Origin: Ottowia sp.
GTDB taxonomy: Bacteria; Pseudomonadota; Gammaproteobacteria; Burkholderiales; Burkholderiaceae_C
Assembly: GCA_023228705.1 (NCBI GenBank)
Contig: JALOAS010000064.1
Coordinates: 1 to 18,743 of the forward strand
Length of the DNA stretch: 18,743 nt
Direction: 5' to 3'
Made by a program: the position numbers and the translations under genes. Of this stretch, positions 9,519 through 16,665 are shown in pieces. Every line of letters begins with the position of its first letter. Within the stretch, counting starts at the first letter, position 1. A model generated the notes under the pieces. The model was not told the DNA's origin, did no database searches, and saw only the letters and a list, made by a program, of their open reading frames with translations.

Positions 9519-10079
9519 ATGCCAACACGGCAACTGGCCTGCGTCAGCGGCCGCTTCCAGCCGCTGCACCGGCAGCACGTCGAGTTGTTTGCGCTGGCGC
9601 TGCAGGAGGCCGAGCAGCTGATCGTGGCCATCACCAACCCGGACGCCGGCACGCGCCATCCCGTGCCTGCGTCCAGCCACCGGCACCGGCCGCACGCCAA
9701 TCCGTTCAGCTACTTCGAGCGCTACCGTTTCGTCGCTGCGGCGCTGCGCCAGCATGGCTGGCTGGAGCGCAGCGCCATCGTTCCCCTTGACCTGGGCGCA
9801 CCAACGCACTGGGCCGAATACGTCCCGCTCACCGCCTGCCAGTGGGTCCGCGTGTATACACCCTGGGAAGCCGAAAAGGCCCGGTTGCTGCAGGCGGGCG
9901 GCTACACGGTGCGCGTGCTGCAAGGCGATGCCGGCGCACGCGTGAGCGGCAGCAGCATCCGTTCCCGCCTGCTTGCCGGCGCGCCCTGGGAGGCCGATGT
10001 CCCGGAGGCGGTGGTGCCGCTGCTGCGCGCCTGCCGCGCTCGCGTTCTCGCCGCGGCGGCGCAGGGTCCTGTACTGTGA
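9519..10079 (+). CDS. Nicotinamide-nucleotide adenylyltransferase, archaeal NadM-like
   Basis: This 186-residue nucleotidyltransferase resembles archaeal NadM, which joins NMN and ATP to NAD+ and pyrophosphate. Visible motifs: GRFQPLHRQH (11-20), the adenylylation motif GRxQPxHxGH-like; NPFSYFERYRFV (61-72), equivalent to the DPF..GER region; and SGSSIRSRLLAGAPWEADVP (143-162), equivalent to the SGTEVRRRM...DW...LP motif that closes over ATP. The region between is His-rich (SSHRHRPHAN), unlike the archaeal reference I remember. The ATG at 9519 is chosen because GAGG lies six bases upstream; a GTG at 9492 would add nine residues of no recognisable pattern. The stop overlaps the next gene by GTGA. 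Substrate could be NMN or another small phosphorylated compound such as nicotinate mononucleotide; only the fold and nucleotidyl transfer are well supported. Confidence 0.83.
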   Translation: MPTRQLACVSGRFQPLHRQHVELFALALQEAEQLIVAITNPDAGTRHPVPASSHRHRPHANPFSYFERYRFVAAALRQHGWLERSAIVPLDLGAPTHWAEYVPLTACQWVRVYTPWEAEKARLLQAGGYTVRVLQGDAGARVSGSSIRSRLLAGAPWEADVPEAVVPLLRACRARVLAAAAQGPVL

Positions 10080-11437
10080 TCCCCGCTGGCTACGGTGAAG
10101 ACCAGCCGCGGCTGGCGGACCAGCGCCTGCCCATGGTGCTGCTGGTGCTCGATGGCCTCGGCGACCGCAGCATTCCCGCGCTGGGCGGCAGGACGCCGGC
10201 CGAGGCCGCACACACGCCCAATCTGGATTCGCTTGCTGCCAGTGGCATGAACGGCTGGCACATTCCGTTTGGCTGGGGCCGCGCGCCCAGCTCCGAGTGG
10301 GCGCACTGGGCCATGTTTGGCTACCAGGACTGGCCTTTTCCCGGGCGGGCCGTACTGGAGGCGCTGGGCGCCGGCGTGCCGGTGGTCGCCGGCATTGGGC
10401 TGCTGTACGCCGCGCTGCGCACGTCGCGCGTGGACGGCGACCGGCTTCTCATCACCGGACGGGCCCGGCGCGGCGCCGACGATGCCGACGCCAACGCGCT
10501 GCTGGCCGAGTTGCAGCCCGTCCTGAGCCCGCACGGCATGCGTCTGGAATCGCTGGGCAGCCGCGGCGAGGCCATCCTGACGCTGGACAGCGTGGACTTT
10601 GCCCACGTCAGCGACAGCGATCCGTTTTTCGAGACCTTCCATCCCTGGCTGCTGCCGCAGGCAACACGGCCGGAGGCCGAACCGCTGGCCCGGCGCCTGG
10701 TGCAGGCGCTGCTGGCAGCCCGGACGCAGCTGCTGGCCAGCCGCGTGAACCGCAGGCGCAAGAGCGCAGGCCAGCCCGCGCTTGACGTGCTGACGACCAA
10801 ATGGGCCGGTGGCCGGCTGCCGACGCCGCCCTTTGAGCAGGTGCACGGCATTGTCGGCGCGGCCGTGACCGACGCGGGCTTTTACCGCGGGCTGGCCGCG
10901 TACCTGGACATGCGCTGCGTGCACCAGCCTCCCCAAGAGGACCTGGCGGCAGACATCGCAGCCCGCCTTGAATGCGCCCGCGAACTGGTGGCCGACGGCG
11001 CGCGCTTCGTGCACGTGCACACCAAGGCCACCGACGAGGCCGGCCACAGCAAGGACCCGCTGGCCAAGCGCGATGTGTTGCAGGCGCTTGACGCCGGGCT
11101 GGGCGCGCTGCACGCGCTGGCACGCTCGGCCATCGTGGCGGTGACCGGCGACCACGCCACGCCGTCGGTGCACGGCGTCATGCACACCGGGGACCCCACG
11201 CCGCTGCTCGTTGCCGGACCGACCGTGCGCGCCGATCCGGTGCAGCGCTTTGGAGAATGCTTTGCCGCCGATGGCTGGCTCAAGACCGTTGCAGCGGGCG
11301 ACATCCTGCCGCTGCTGGCCGGGCTGGCAAACCGGCCCCAGTTCATGGGCCACCGCCTGACGGCGCATGGGGGCGTCGTGTTGCCCGATGCGCCGCAACC
11401 CATGCCGCTGACCCCGGGCGAGCGCGGACAGGCCTGA
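10076..11437 (+). CDS. Archaeal-type phosphoglycerate mutase-like protein (alkaline phosphatase superfamily)
   Basis: This 453-residue protein aligns by eye with archaeal 2,3-bisphosphoglycerate-independent phosphoglycerate mutases (ApgM). It has VLLVLDGLGDRS (21-32) with metal ligand D26, GGRTPAEAAHTPNLDSLAASG, and a nucleophile region PSSEWAHWAMFGY (71-83) where the archaeal pattern is GSDxANxSxLGY. Later motifs are VHVHTKATDEAGHSKD (312-327), AVTGDHATP (355-363) and the HTGDPTPLLVAGP region, which together hold the remaining metal ligands. The GTG start at 10076 overlaps the upstream stop as GTGA, with AGGG nine bases before it. ATG 10133 (434 residues) is an alternative close to the family length of about 410. 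Bacteria with ordinary glycolysis rarely need this enzyme, and its coupling to a NadM-like gene suggests a different phosphorylated substrate. That last point is inference. Confidence 0.82.
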   Translation: MIPAGYGEDQPRLADQRLPMVLLVLDGLGDRSIPALGGRTPAEAAHTPNLDSLAASGMNGWHIPFGWGRAPSSEWAHWAMFGYQDWPFPGRAVLEALGAGVPVVAGIGLLYAALRTSRVDGDRLLITGRARRGADDADANALLAELQPVLSPHGMRLESLGSRGEAILTLDSVDFAHVSDSDPFFETFHPWLLPQATRPEAEPLARRLVQALLAARTQLLASRVNRRRKSAGQPALDVLTTKWAGGRLPTPPFEQVHGIVGAAVTDAGFYRGLAAYLDMRCVHQPPQEDLAADIAARLECARELVADGARFVHVHTKATDEAGHSKDPLAKRDVLQALDAGLGALHALARSAIVAVTGDHATPSVHGVMHTGDPTPLLVAGPTVRADPVQRFGECFAADGWLKTVAAGDILPLLAGLANRPQFMGHRLTAHGGVVLPDAPQPMPLTPGERGQA

Positions 11438-11515
11438 TGGCTGCAGATCAAGCTGCCGACCTGCAAGGGGCGCCCGGCATCGCGCACCCTGCAGGCCCAT
11501 CGCGCGGCAGGCGGC

Positions 11516-11521
11516 TATGAT
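11516..11521 (+). promoter_or_regulatory. Possible -10 element for the isochorismatase-family gene
   Basis: TATGAT matches five of six consensus positions and lies 31 bases before the ATG at 11553, in a 115-base gap. The -35 position is not convincing. If real, it would make the hydrolase gene independent of the upstream pair. Confidence 0.35.
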
Positions 11522-11552
11522 GAAACGTCCCTTTCCATTTTCCTGAACCGCC

Positions 11553-12086
11553 ATGCTCCTGCAAGCCCAGCAAACCCAACTCATCCTGATCGACTTCCAG
11601 GCACGCCTGATGCCGGCCATCTCGGCTGCGCAGGCCGTGCTGGACAACGCCGGCCGGCTGGGCCACATGGCCGGGCTGCTCGACATCCCGGTCTGGGGCA
11701 CCGAGCAGGTACCCGACAAGCTGGGCCCGCTGGATGAGGGGGTTGCCAAGCTGTGCGATCAGGTCGTTGCCAAGACGCGGTTCAGCGCCGCCAGCGTGCT
11801 CAATGCGTTGCTGCAGACGCAGGCTCAGCGCAAGACGCTGGTTCTGGCCGGTTGTGAGGCGCACGTCTGCCTCATGCAGACGGCGCTGGAACTCAACGCT
11901 GCGGGCTGGTCCGTCTGTGTGGTGAGCGATGCCTGCAGCTCGCGCTCGACGCACGACCGCGATGCCGCGTTTGCACGCATGGCCGCTGCCGGCTGCCATC
12001 TGGCCACGACCGAGATGGTGGGCTTTGAATGGCTGCAGGATGCCGGGCACGAGGCGTTCCGGAGCTGGCAGAAGTTGATCCGGTAG
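11553..12086 (+). CDS. Isochorismatase-family cysteine hydrolase (YcaC/ISOC-like)
   Basis: This 177-residue cytoplasmic hydrolase has the alpha/beta fold of the isochorismatase/nicotinamidase superfamily. The catalytic triad is visible: Asp14 in LILIDFQARLMP, Lys74 in VVAKTRFSA, and Cys106 in VLAGCEAHVCLMQTA. The cis-peptide region and TEMVGFEWLQDAGHEAFR at the end are typical of the ISOC1/2-like branch found in many Burkholderiales. The N-terminal ATG gives the normal start, though no good Shine-Dalgarno is seen. The substrate is unknown; the family includes nicotinamidases, isochorismatases and N-carbamoyl amidases. The position 115 bases downstream of a NadM-like adenylyltransferase makes a nicotinamide-related role worth considering, but the usual metal-binding His motif of classical nicotinamidases is not apparent. 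Confidence 0.9.
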   Translation: MLLQAQQTQLILIDFQARLMPAISAAQAVLDNAGRLGHMAGLLDIPVWGTEQVPDKLGPLDEGVAKLCDQVVAKTRFSAASVLNALLQTQAQRKTLVLAGCEAHVCLMQTALELNAAGWSVCVVSDACSSRSTHDRDAAFARMAAAGCHLATTEMVGFEWLQDAGHEAFRSWQKLIR

Positions 12087-12402
12087 CGCGCGCAGCAGGG
12101 CGATTGATCCAGCGAGAGACGCGGGAGCCCGGGTGCGCCGCCTTCCACTTCAGCCGCTGCTCGCCTATCAAGTAACGGCGCGGCATCCGTGCCCGGTGCG
12201 GCTTGACCGCACGGAATGGTCGTGCCGGCCGGCAGCGCTTCGGCTGGGTCCGCTTGGCCATGGCCGCGTCGGCCCGGCTCGGCAGGCAACCCCTGTTCAA
12301 GCCGCAAGTTGCGCGTCTCGTTGCAGGCGTGACGCGGCACCAGCGCATCGTTTGCCGCGTGGGCAGGCCCGGATCGCGCCACCGATTGTGGCGTGGTTTG
12401 CA
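12087..12402. other. 316-base convergent gap without a recognisable gene
   Basis: No protein with family resemblance was seen in any frame; open frames here look like shadows. A region of alternative pairing lies at 12186-12215. There tccgtgc can pair with gcacgga, or gtgcgg (12196-12201) with ccgcac (12207-12212). There is no T tract, so a standard terminator is not supported. Confidence 0.5.
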
Positions 12403-13338
12403 TCAGGCGTCGCAGACCAGCTCGCCCACCTCGCGCAGCGCATTTCTCGCCACCAGCGCGGCAACGATCTCGCTGGCCCAGGCCTGCGGCGTCAGCGCCG
12501 TCTTGCTGAGCGCGTGCAGGCGCTGGAATTCCAGCATGTCCGTGGCCCATTGCAGCAGCGCGTCCCGCCGCATGCGCTCGACGTCCATGAGCTGGTACTT
12601 GATGAGCACCTTGGCCGCATGCAGCGTGTGTGATGCCGGATTCTGCTTGAAGTACGCCAGCCGCTGGCGCGCCTGCGCAAACGCCTGCTCCATGGCCCCG
12701 CCTTCCCGCCCGATGGCGCCGCCGTGGCCCGGAACAATCCAGTTGGCGTCCAGCGCTTCCATGGCGTCCAGCGTCTGGCCGAACGTGTCAAAGGTATCGC
12801 TGCCGTCGATCTCCGGGAAGATGACGCCGATGCCGCGTTCCCACAGCGCGTCGCCTGCAATCAGGATGCGGTCCTGCGCGTCGAACAGGAACACGGCCAG
12901 CGCGTCATGCCCGGGTGCGGTGTGGACCTGCCAGTCGCGCTGGCCCAGCCTCAGCGTCGTGCCGGGCTGCATGGCGCGGTCGGCCCGGAACCGCCGGCAG
13001 CGCTGGCCGGTGGCGCGGAAGGTGAGCTGGTCCTGGTCCCAGTGCCGGGCCGATTCAAACGACGCGGCCGGCACCCAGGTCACGGCCTGTGGCCACTGCT
13101 GCTGCAGCGCATGCGTGCCGCCGCAGTGGTCGCTGTGCAGGTGCGTGTGCGCGATGTCGGCCAGCGGGGTGTCCCCGAGCGCTTGCCGGACTTTTGCGAC
13201 GGTGTCCGATTCGTCCTTGACATAGCTGGTGTCGATGACGGCCGGCGCCTCGCCCAGGCAAATGATGTTGGTGGAAGACAGCCAGCCGCGGTCGAGCACG
13301 ACGACGTCGTCGGGCCAGGCGTTGGGAGTTGCAGTCAT
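12403..13338 (-). CDS. Metallo-beta-lactamase-fold hydrolase
   Basis: This 311-residue protein of the metallo-beta-lactamase superfamily has the full metal site: HTHLHSDHCGG (H66, H68, D70, H71), TAPGHD (H144), AGDALW (D163) and VPGHGG (H205). This layout is that of glyoxalase II-like and general thioester or ester hydrolases with two metal ions. The C-terminal helical extension (about 215-311) is larger than in classic glyoxalase II and matches the stand-alone MBL-fold hydrolases common in Burkholderiales. No signal peptide is seen, so it is likely cytoplasmic. The ATG at 13338 is chosen; a GTG at 13347 directly after the trmB stop would add three residues. The gene follows trmB with a 9-base gap (or none with the GTG), consistent with one operon. 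The substrate is unknown and antibiotic resistance is not implied. Confidence 0.9.
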   Translation of the reverse strand: MTATPNAWPDDVVVLDRGWLSSTNIICLGEAPAVIDTSYVKDESDTVAKVRQALGDTPLADIAHTHLHSDHCGGTHALQQQWPQAVTWVPAASFESARHWDQDQLTFRATGQRCRRFRADRAMQPGTTLRLGQRDWQVHTAPGHDALAVFLFDAQDRILIAGDALWERGIGVIFPEIDGSDTFDTFGQTLDAMEALDANWIVPGHGGAIGREGGAMEQAFAQARQRLAYFKQNPASHTLHAAKVLIKYQLMDVERMRRDALLQWATDMLEFQRLHALSKTALTPQAWASEIVAALVARNALREVGELVCDA

Positions 13339-13347
13339 CGCAAACAC

Positions 13348-14112
13348 TCAGCGACGGCGAAAGACCAGGTCCCAGACGCCGTGGCCCAGGCGCAGGCCGC
13401 GGCGCTCGAACTTGGTCATGGGGCGGTACGCGGGCCGCGCCGCGTAGCCGGTGGCCGTGTTTTCCAGCAGGGGCTCGTCGCGCAGCACGTCCAGCATGTG
13501 CCCGGCGTACGGTTCCCAGTCGGTGGCGCAGTGCACGATGCCGCCCGGCTTGAGGCGCAGCGCCAGTTCGTGCACGAAGGCCGGCTGGATCAGGCGCCGC
13601 TTGTGGTGGCGCTTCTTGGGCCAGGGGTCGGGGAAGAAGACGTGCACGCCGTCCAGCGTTTGCGGCGCAATCATGTGTTGCACCACCTCGGTCGCGTCAT
13701 GCTGGATGATGCGGATGTTGTCCAGCGCCAGGTCATCGATGAGCTTGAGCAGGGCGCCCACGCCCGGCGCGTGCACCTCGCAGCCGATGAAGAGCGTCTC
13801 GGGCATGAGGCCGGCAATGTGCGCGGTGGCCTGGCCCATGCCAAAGCCGATCTCCAGGATCAGCCGGTCCGCCGGCCTGTCGCCGACCCGCACGTGCTGG
13901 CGGCACCAGCCGGCCAGGTCGCCAATGGCCGGATCCCAGGGCAGCAGCCACCTGGGCCCCAGTTCGGCCAGCGCCCGCTGCTGCGCCGCCGTCATGCGCC
14001 CGGCGCGGGTGACGAAGCTGCGGATCTTGCGCCGGTAGCGGGGTGGGGTGCCGTTGCTGTCCGTCGTGGATGCCCGTGCCGTGGTGCTGTCGTCCTGCAC
14101 TGCGCCGCTCAC
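13348..14112 (-). CDS. trmB: tRNA (guanine-N7)-methyltransferase
   Basis: This SAM-dependent enzyme makes 7-methylguanosine at position 46 in the tRNA variable loop. The protein has 254 residues (E. coli about 239), with an SAM-binding motif LEIGFGMG (86-93), the family signature FFPDPWPKKRHHKRR (159-173), TDWEPYA (197-203) and TKFERRG (233-239). All expected motifs are present. The frame is open far upstream, but the start is best placed at GTG 14112. There the start and the suhB stop overlap as GTGA, and GGGAG lies about ten bases upstream. This implies translational coupling with suhB. A second GTG at 14100 is possible. The first 30 residues are a polar Ser/Thr/Asp-rich tail of low conservation. 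Confidence 0.95.
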   Translation of the reverse strand: MSGAVQDDSTTARASTTDSNGTPPRYRRKIRSFVTRAGRMTAAQQRALAELGPRWLLPWDPAIGDLAGWCRQHVRVGDRPADRLILEIGFGMGQATAHIAGLMPETLFIGCEVHAPGVGALLKLIDDLALDNIRIIQHDATEVVQHMIAPQTLDGVHVFFPDPWPKKRHHKRRLIQPAFVHELALRLKPGGIVHCATDWEPYAGHMLDVLRDEPLLENTATGYAARPAYRPMTKFERRGLRLGHGVWDLVFRRR

Positions 14113-15023
14113 GACGACGTGGCTCCCGAGACGGTCGCCGGCCCGCGCGGGGACGCGCCGCCACCTGCCGGGCGCAGCGAGAGCCTTTCCTTTCGCGGTG
14201 CAGGGCCTGCGGGCGCGGCCGCACCTTCGGGTGCCAGCAGCGCGACCAGCTGGCTGAAAATGCGCGGCGTGGCGGCCAGGCACTCGGTCTGCTCGAGCAG
14301 GCGTTCGCCCGAGCCCGAGAAATTGCCGATCAGCCCGCCGGCCTCGGTCACCAGCAGCGAGCCGGCGGCCATGTCCCAGGGCTTGAGGTTGGTTTCAAAA
14401 TAGCCTTCGGTAAAGCCGGCGGCCACGTACGCCAGATCCAGCGCGGCGGCGCCACCGCGGCGCATGCCCGAGCTGCGGCGCATGACCGTCAGCATCATTT
14501 CCTGGTACTTGTCCATGTCCTCGCCGTTGCGGTAGGGGAAGCCGGTGGCCAGCAGGGCGTCGCGCAGATGGATGCGCTTGCTCACGCGCATGCGCCGGTT
14601 GTTCATGTACGCGCCGCGTCCGCGCGTGGCCGTGAACAGGTCGTTGCGCGTGGGATCGTAGATCACGGCCTGCTCGATGCGGCCGCGTATGGCCAGTCCA
14701 ATGCTGACGCAGTACACCGGGTAGCCGTGGATGAAATTGCGCGTGCCATCCAGCGGATCGATGATCCAGACGTGGTCCGACGCCTGGTTGCCGTGCTCGC
14801 GGCCGGATTCTTCGGCCCAGATGGCGTGGCTTGGGTACGCGGTGAGCAGCGTCTCCACGATCGCCTGCTCGCTGGCAATGTCTGTTTCGGTGACGAAATC
14901 GCCAACGTGTTTCTCGGAGATGCGGACGGCTTCGATGTCAAGCGCCGCGTGGTTGATGAGGTCGCCGGCAGCGCGTGCAGCGCGCACGGCCAGATTGAGC
15001 ATCGGGTGCAGATTGGAGGACAT
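14109..15023 (-). CDS. suhB: Inositol-1-monophosphatase family protein SuhB
   Basis: This 304-residue protein of the Mg-dependent inositol phosphatase family starts MSSNLHPMLNLAVRAARAAG, matching E. coli SuhB (MHPMLNIAVRAARKAG). Metal ligands are visible in WAEESG (E71), WIIDPLDGTRNF (D89, D92) and WDMAAG (D217). E. coli SuhB, besides phosphatase activity, joins the ribosomal RNA antitermination complex with Nus factors; the same role is plausible here. The last 40 residues (about 265-304) are an Ala/Pro/Gly/Ser-rich tail absent from the 267-residue E. coli protein, probably unstructured. The stop overlaps the trmB start. No strong ribosome binding site precedes the ATG; the start is chosen by homology. 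It is divergent from hsp20 across 189 bases. Confidence 0.95.
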   Translation of the reverse strand: MSSNLHPMLNLAVRAARAAGDLINHAALDIEAVRISEKHVGDFVTETDIASEQAIVETLLTAYPSHAIWAEESGREHGNQASDHVWIIDPLDGTRNFIHGYPVYCVSIGLAIRGRIEQAVIYDPTRNDLFTATRGRGAYMNNRRMRVSKRIHLRDALLATGFPYRNGEDMDKYQEMMLTVMRRSSGMRRGGAAALDLAYVAAGFTEGYFETNLKPWDMAAGSLLVTEAGGLIGNFSGSGERLLEQTECLAATPRIFSQLVALLAPEGAAAPAGPAPRKERLSLRPAGGGASPRGPATVSGATSS

Positions 15024-15133
15024 GAACGATGAAAAAGAGCGGGAAGGGGTGCGTCAGGAGGCTGCCGATTGCAGCGACGCAGGGCGCCCATTTTCCCATG
15101 GAACGACCGGCCTTGCGGCCTGCTGCGGCTTGT

Positions 15134-15162
15134 CTTGAAATTGCGTGGCGCGCACACATCTA
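15134..15162 (+). promoter_or_regulatory. Sigma-32 (RpoH) type heat-shock promoter of hsp20
   Basis: CTTGAAA (15134-15140), a 13-base spacer, and ACACATCTA (15154-15162) closely match the RpoH consensus CTTGAAA / CCCCATNTA. The spacing is right, and the predicted transcription start would be near 15170, about 43 bases before the hsp20 ATG. Confidence 0.75.
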
Positions 15163-15201
15163 TGGCTCATCGCGGCACTGTCGCCGCTTCTTGCTTGAAT
15201 T

Positions 15202-15206
15202 GGAGG
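15202..15206 (+). promoter_or_regulatory. Strong ribosome binding site of hsp20
   Basis: GGAGG lies six bases before ATG 15213. It fixes this start against a longer in-frame ORF reaching back to 15069. Confidence 0.85.
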
Positions 15207-15212
15207 TTTGTT

Positions 15213-15641
15213 ATGCCCAACCCATTGGTTCGCCGGAGTTTTTTTGACGACTTCTTCAACGATGTCGCGCCCGGTTTCTTCGTCAGGCCGCTGCATGGCG
15301 ACAGCCTGCCGCGTGCCAGCCAGATCCGCATCGATGTCAAGGAGGACAAGGACGCCTACACCGTCGAGGCCGAGGTGCCCGGCGTTGCCAAGGAGGACAT
15401 CCAGGTGTCCATAGACGGCAGCGTGGTCACGCTCAGCGCCGAGATCAAGCAGCAGGACAGCGCTGCCGATGGCGAGAAGGTGCTGCGCACCGAACGCTAC
15501 TACGGCTCGGTCTCGCGCAGCTTCCAGCTGCCGCAGGACATCGACCAGGCCGCGGCCAAGGCGCGGTACGAGAACGGCGTGCTCATGCTGACGCTGCCCA
15601 AGAAGCAGGCCAGCGGCATGCAGACGCTGACCATTGAATAA
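15213..15641 (+). CDS. Small heat shock protein Hsp20 (alpha-crystallin family)
   Basis: This 142-residue ATP-independent holdase chaperone forms oligomers that bind unfolding proteins in the cytoplasm. The N-terminal part has the Phe-rich FFDDFFNDVAPGFF (10-23), the usual substrate-binding arm. The alpha-crystallin domain spans about 36-131, with IRIDVKEDKDAYTVEAEVPG, GSVVTLSAEI, and ENGVLMLTLPK as the A-x-x-x-n-GVL signature. A C-terminal tail with QTLTIE carries the I/V-x-I-like motif. Regulation is visible: a sigma-32-type promoter upstream and a strong terminator downstream, so it is a one-gene heat-shock unit. No ClpB or DnaK partner gene is nearby. Confidence 0.96.
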   Translation: MPNPLVRRSFFDDFFNDVAPGFFVRPLHGDSLPRASQIRIDVKEDKDAYTVEAEVPGVAKEDIQVSIDGSVVTLSAEIKQQDSAADGEKVLRTERYYGSVSRSFQLPQDIDQAAAKARYENGVLMLTLPKKQASGMQTLTIE

Positions 15642-15665
15642 GTCCGCTCATCTGTGCTGAACAGG

Positions 15666-15692
15666 GCTGCCCCGCCGGGGCAGCTTTTTTTT
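15666..15692 (+). terminator. Rho-independent terminator of hsp20
   Basis: An 8-base perfect stem, gctgcccc / ggggcagc with loop gcc (15666-15684), is followed by eight T residues (15685-15692). It lies 24 bases after the hsp20 stop. It sits between convergent genes, but the T tract serves the plus strand only. Confidence 0.95.
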
Positions 15693-15711
15693 ACCCGGGA
15701 ATTGGCAACGC

Positions 15712-16662
15712 TCACTGCAGGCGCTGGCCGATGCGGGCGGCCAGCGTATCGCCGTCGTCGCCCGGGCCGACGTGTAGCGTCTGCGTCGCGGGCGCGTTGC
15801 GCAGCCAGGTCATCTGCCGCTTGGCCAGCTGCCGGGTGGCTGCAATGCCGCGCTCGCGCAGTGTCTCGCGCGGCTGGGCGCCGTCCAGTGTTTCCCACAC
15901 CTGGCGGTAGCCGACACAACGCATGGCCGGCAGCCCGGCGGACAGGCGCGGGTCCGCGTGCAGGGCGCGCACTTCGGCCTCCAGCCCGGCGGCCAGCATG
16001 GCGTCAAAGCGCTGCGCGATGCGCTGGTGCAGCCAACCCCGGTCCGTGGGGACCAGCGCGAAAAACCGGGGTTGGGCCATCCAGCCGTATTCGCTGGCGC
16101 CGGTGCCCGAATGAAACGCCGAAAGCGGCCGGCCCGTGAGCTGCCAGACTTCCAGCGCACGCTGGATGCGCTGGCTGTCGCCCGGGGCGATGCGTGCGGC
16201 CGCTTGCGGATCAACGCTTGCGAGCCGCGCGTGCAGCGCGGGCCAACCATGCGCCAGCGCCTGCGCGTCGATGCGGGCGCGAACCGCCGGGTCCGCTGGC
16301 GGCAGCCGGTCCAGGCCCTGCAGCAGCGCCTTGAAGTAAAGCAGCGTGCCGCCCACCAGCAGCGGGGTGCGTCCGCGCGCGCTGATGGCGGCGATGAGCT
16401 GGCGGGCATCGGCGGCAAACTCGGCGGCGCTGTAGCGCTGCCAGGGGTCGCGGATGTCGATGAGGTGGTGCGGCACGGTCTGCCGTTCCTCGGCGCCTGG
16501 CTTGGCCGTGCCTAGGTCCAGCCCGCGGTACACCTGCGCCGAGTCCACGCTGATGATCTCCACCGGCAGCCGCTGCGCCAGCGCCATGGCGACCGCGCTC
16601 TTGCCGATGGCCGTGGGGCCGGCGATGCAGATGGGCTGGCGCGCGCTGCTGCTGCCTGCCAT
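15712..16662 (-). CDS. miaA: tRNA dimethylallyltransferase
   Basis: This enzyme transfers a dimethylallyl group to N6 of adenosine-37 in tRNAs reading UNN codons. It has 316 residues, the normal length. A P-loop-like GPTAIGKS (15-22) begins the protein, followed by DSAQVYRGLDLGTAKP (40-55), VPHHLIDIRDPWQRYSAAEF, PLLVGGTLLYFKALLQGLDRLPPAD, the DSQRIQRALEVWQLTG region and, near the end, RQLAKRQMTWLRN. All conserved motifs of the family are present. The ATG lies three bases after the mutL stop, so the two are translated from one message, the same mutL-miaA order as in E. coli. No hfq follows; instead the gene is convergent with hsp20. Confidence 0.97.
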   Translation of the reverse strand: MAGSSSARQPICIAGPTAIGKSAVAMALAQRLPVEIISVDSAQVYRGLDLGTAKPGAEERQTVPHHLIDIRDPWQRYSAAEFAADARQLIAAISARGRTPLLVGGTLLYFKALLQGLDRLPPADPAVRARIDAQALAHGWPALHARLASVDPQAAARIAPGDSQRIQRALEVWQLTGRPLSAFHSGTGASEYGWMAQPRFFALVPTDRGWLHQRIAQRFDAMLAAGLEAEVRALHADPRLSAGLPAMRCVGYRQVWETLDGAQPRETLRERGIAATRQLAKRQMTWLRNAPATQTLHVGPGDDGDTLAARIGQRLQ

Positions 16663-16665
16663 GCG

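Noticed and set aside
8211..10211. Long minus-strand open frame (666 codons) opposite the acyl-CoA dehydrogenase and NadM-like genes
   Set aside because: Its protein is Arg/Ala/Gly-rich without family motifs, and it lies opposite genes with clear motifs. It is a high-GC shadow.
9902..11749. Minus-strand open frame of 615 codons opposite the ApgM-like gene
   Set aside because: Low-complexity Gln/Arg/Ala composition and no recognisable domain; opposite a well-supported gene.
12403..13338. Beta-lactam resistance gene
   Set aside because: The HxHxDH site belongs to the broad superfamily; there is no signal peptide and the layout is that of housekeeping hydrolases.
12724..14403. Plus-strand open frame of 559 codons opposite the MBL hydrolase, trmB and part of suhB
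   Set aside because: It crosses three recognised genes on the other strand and has no domain signature.
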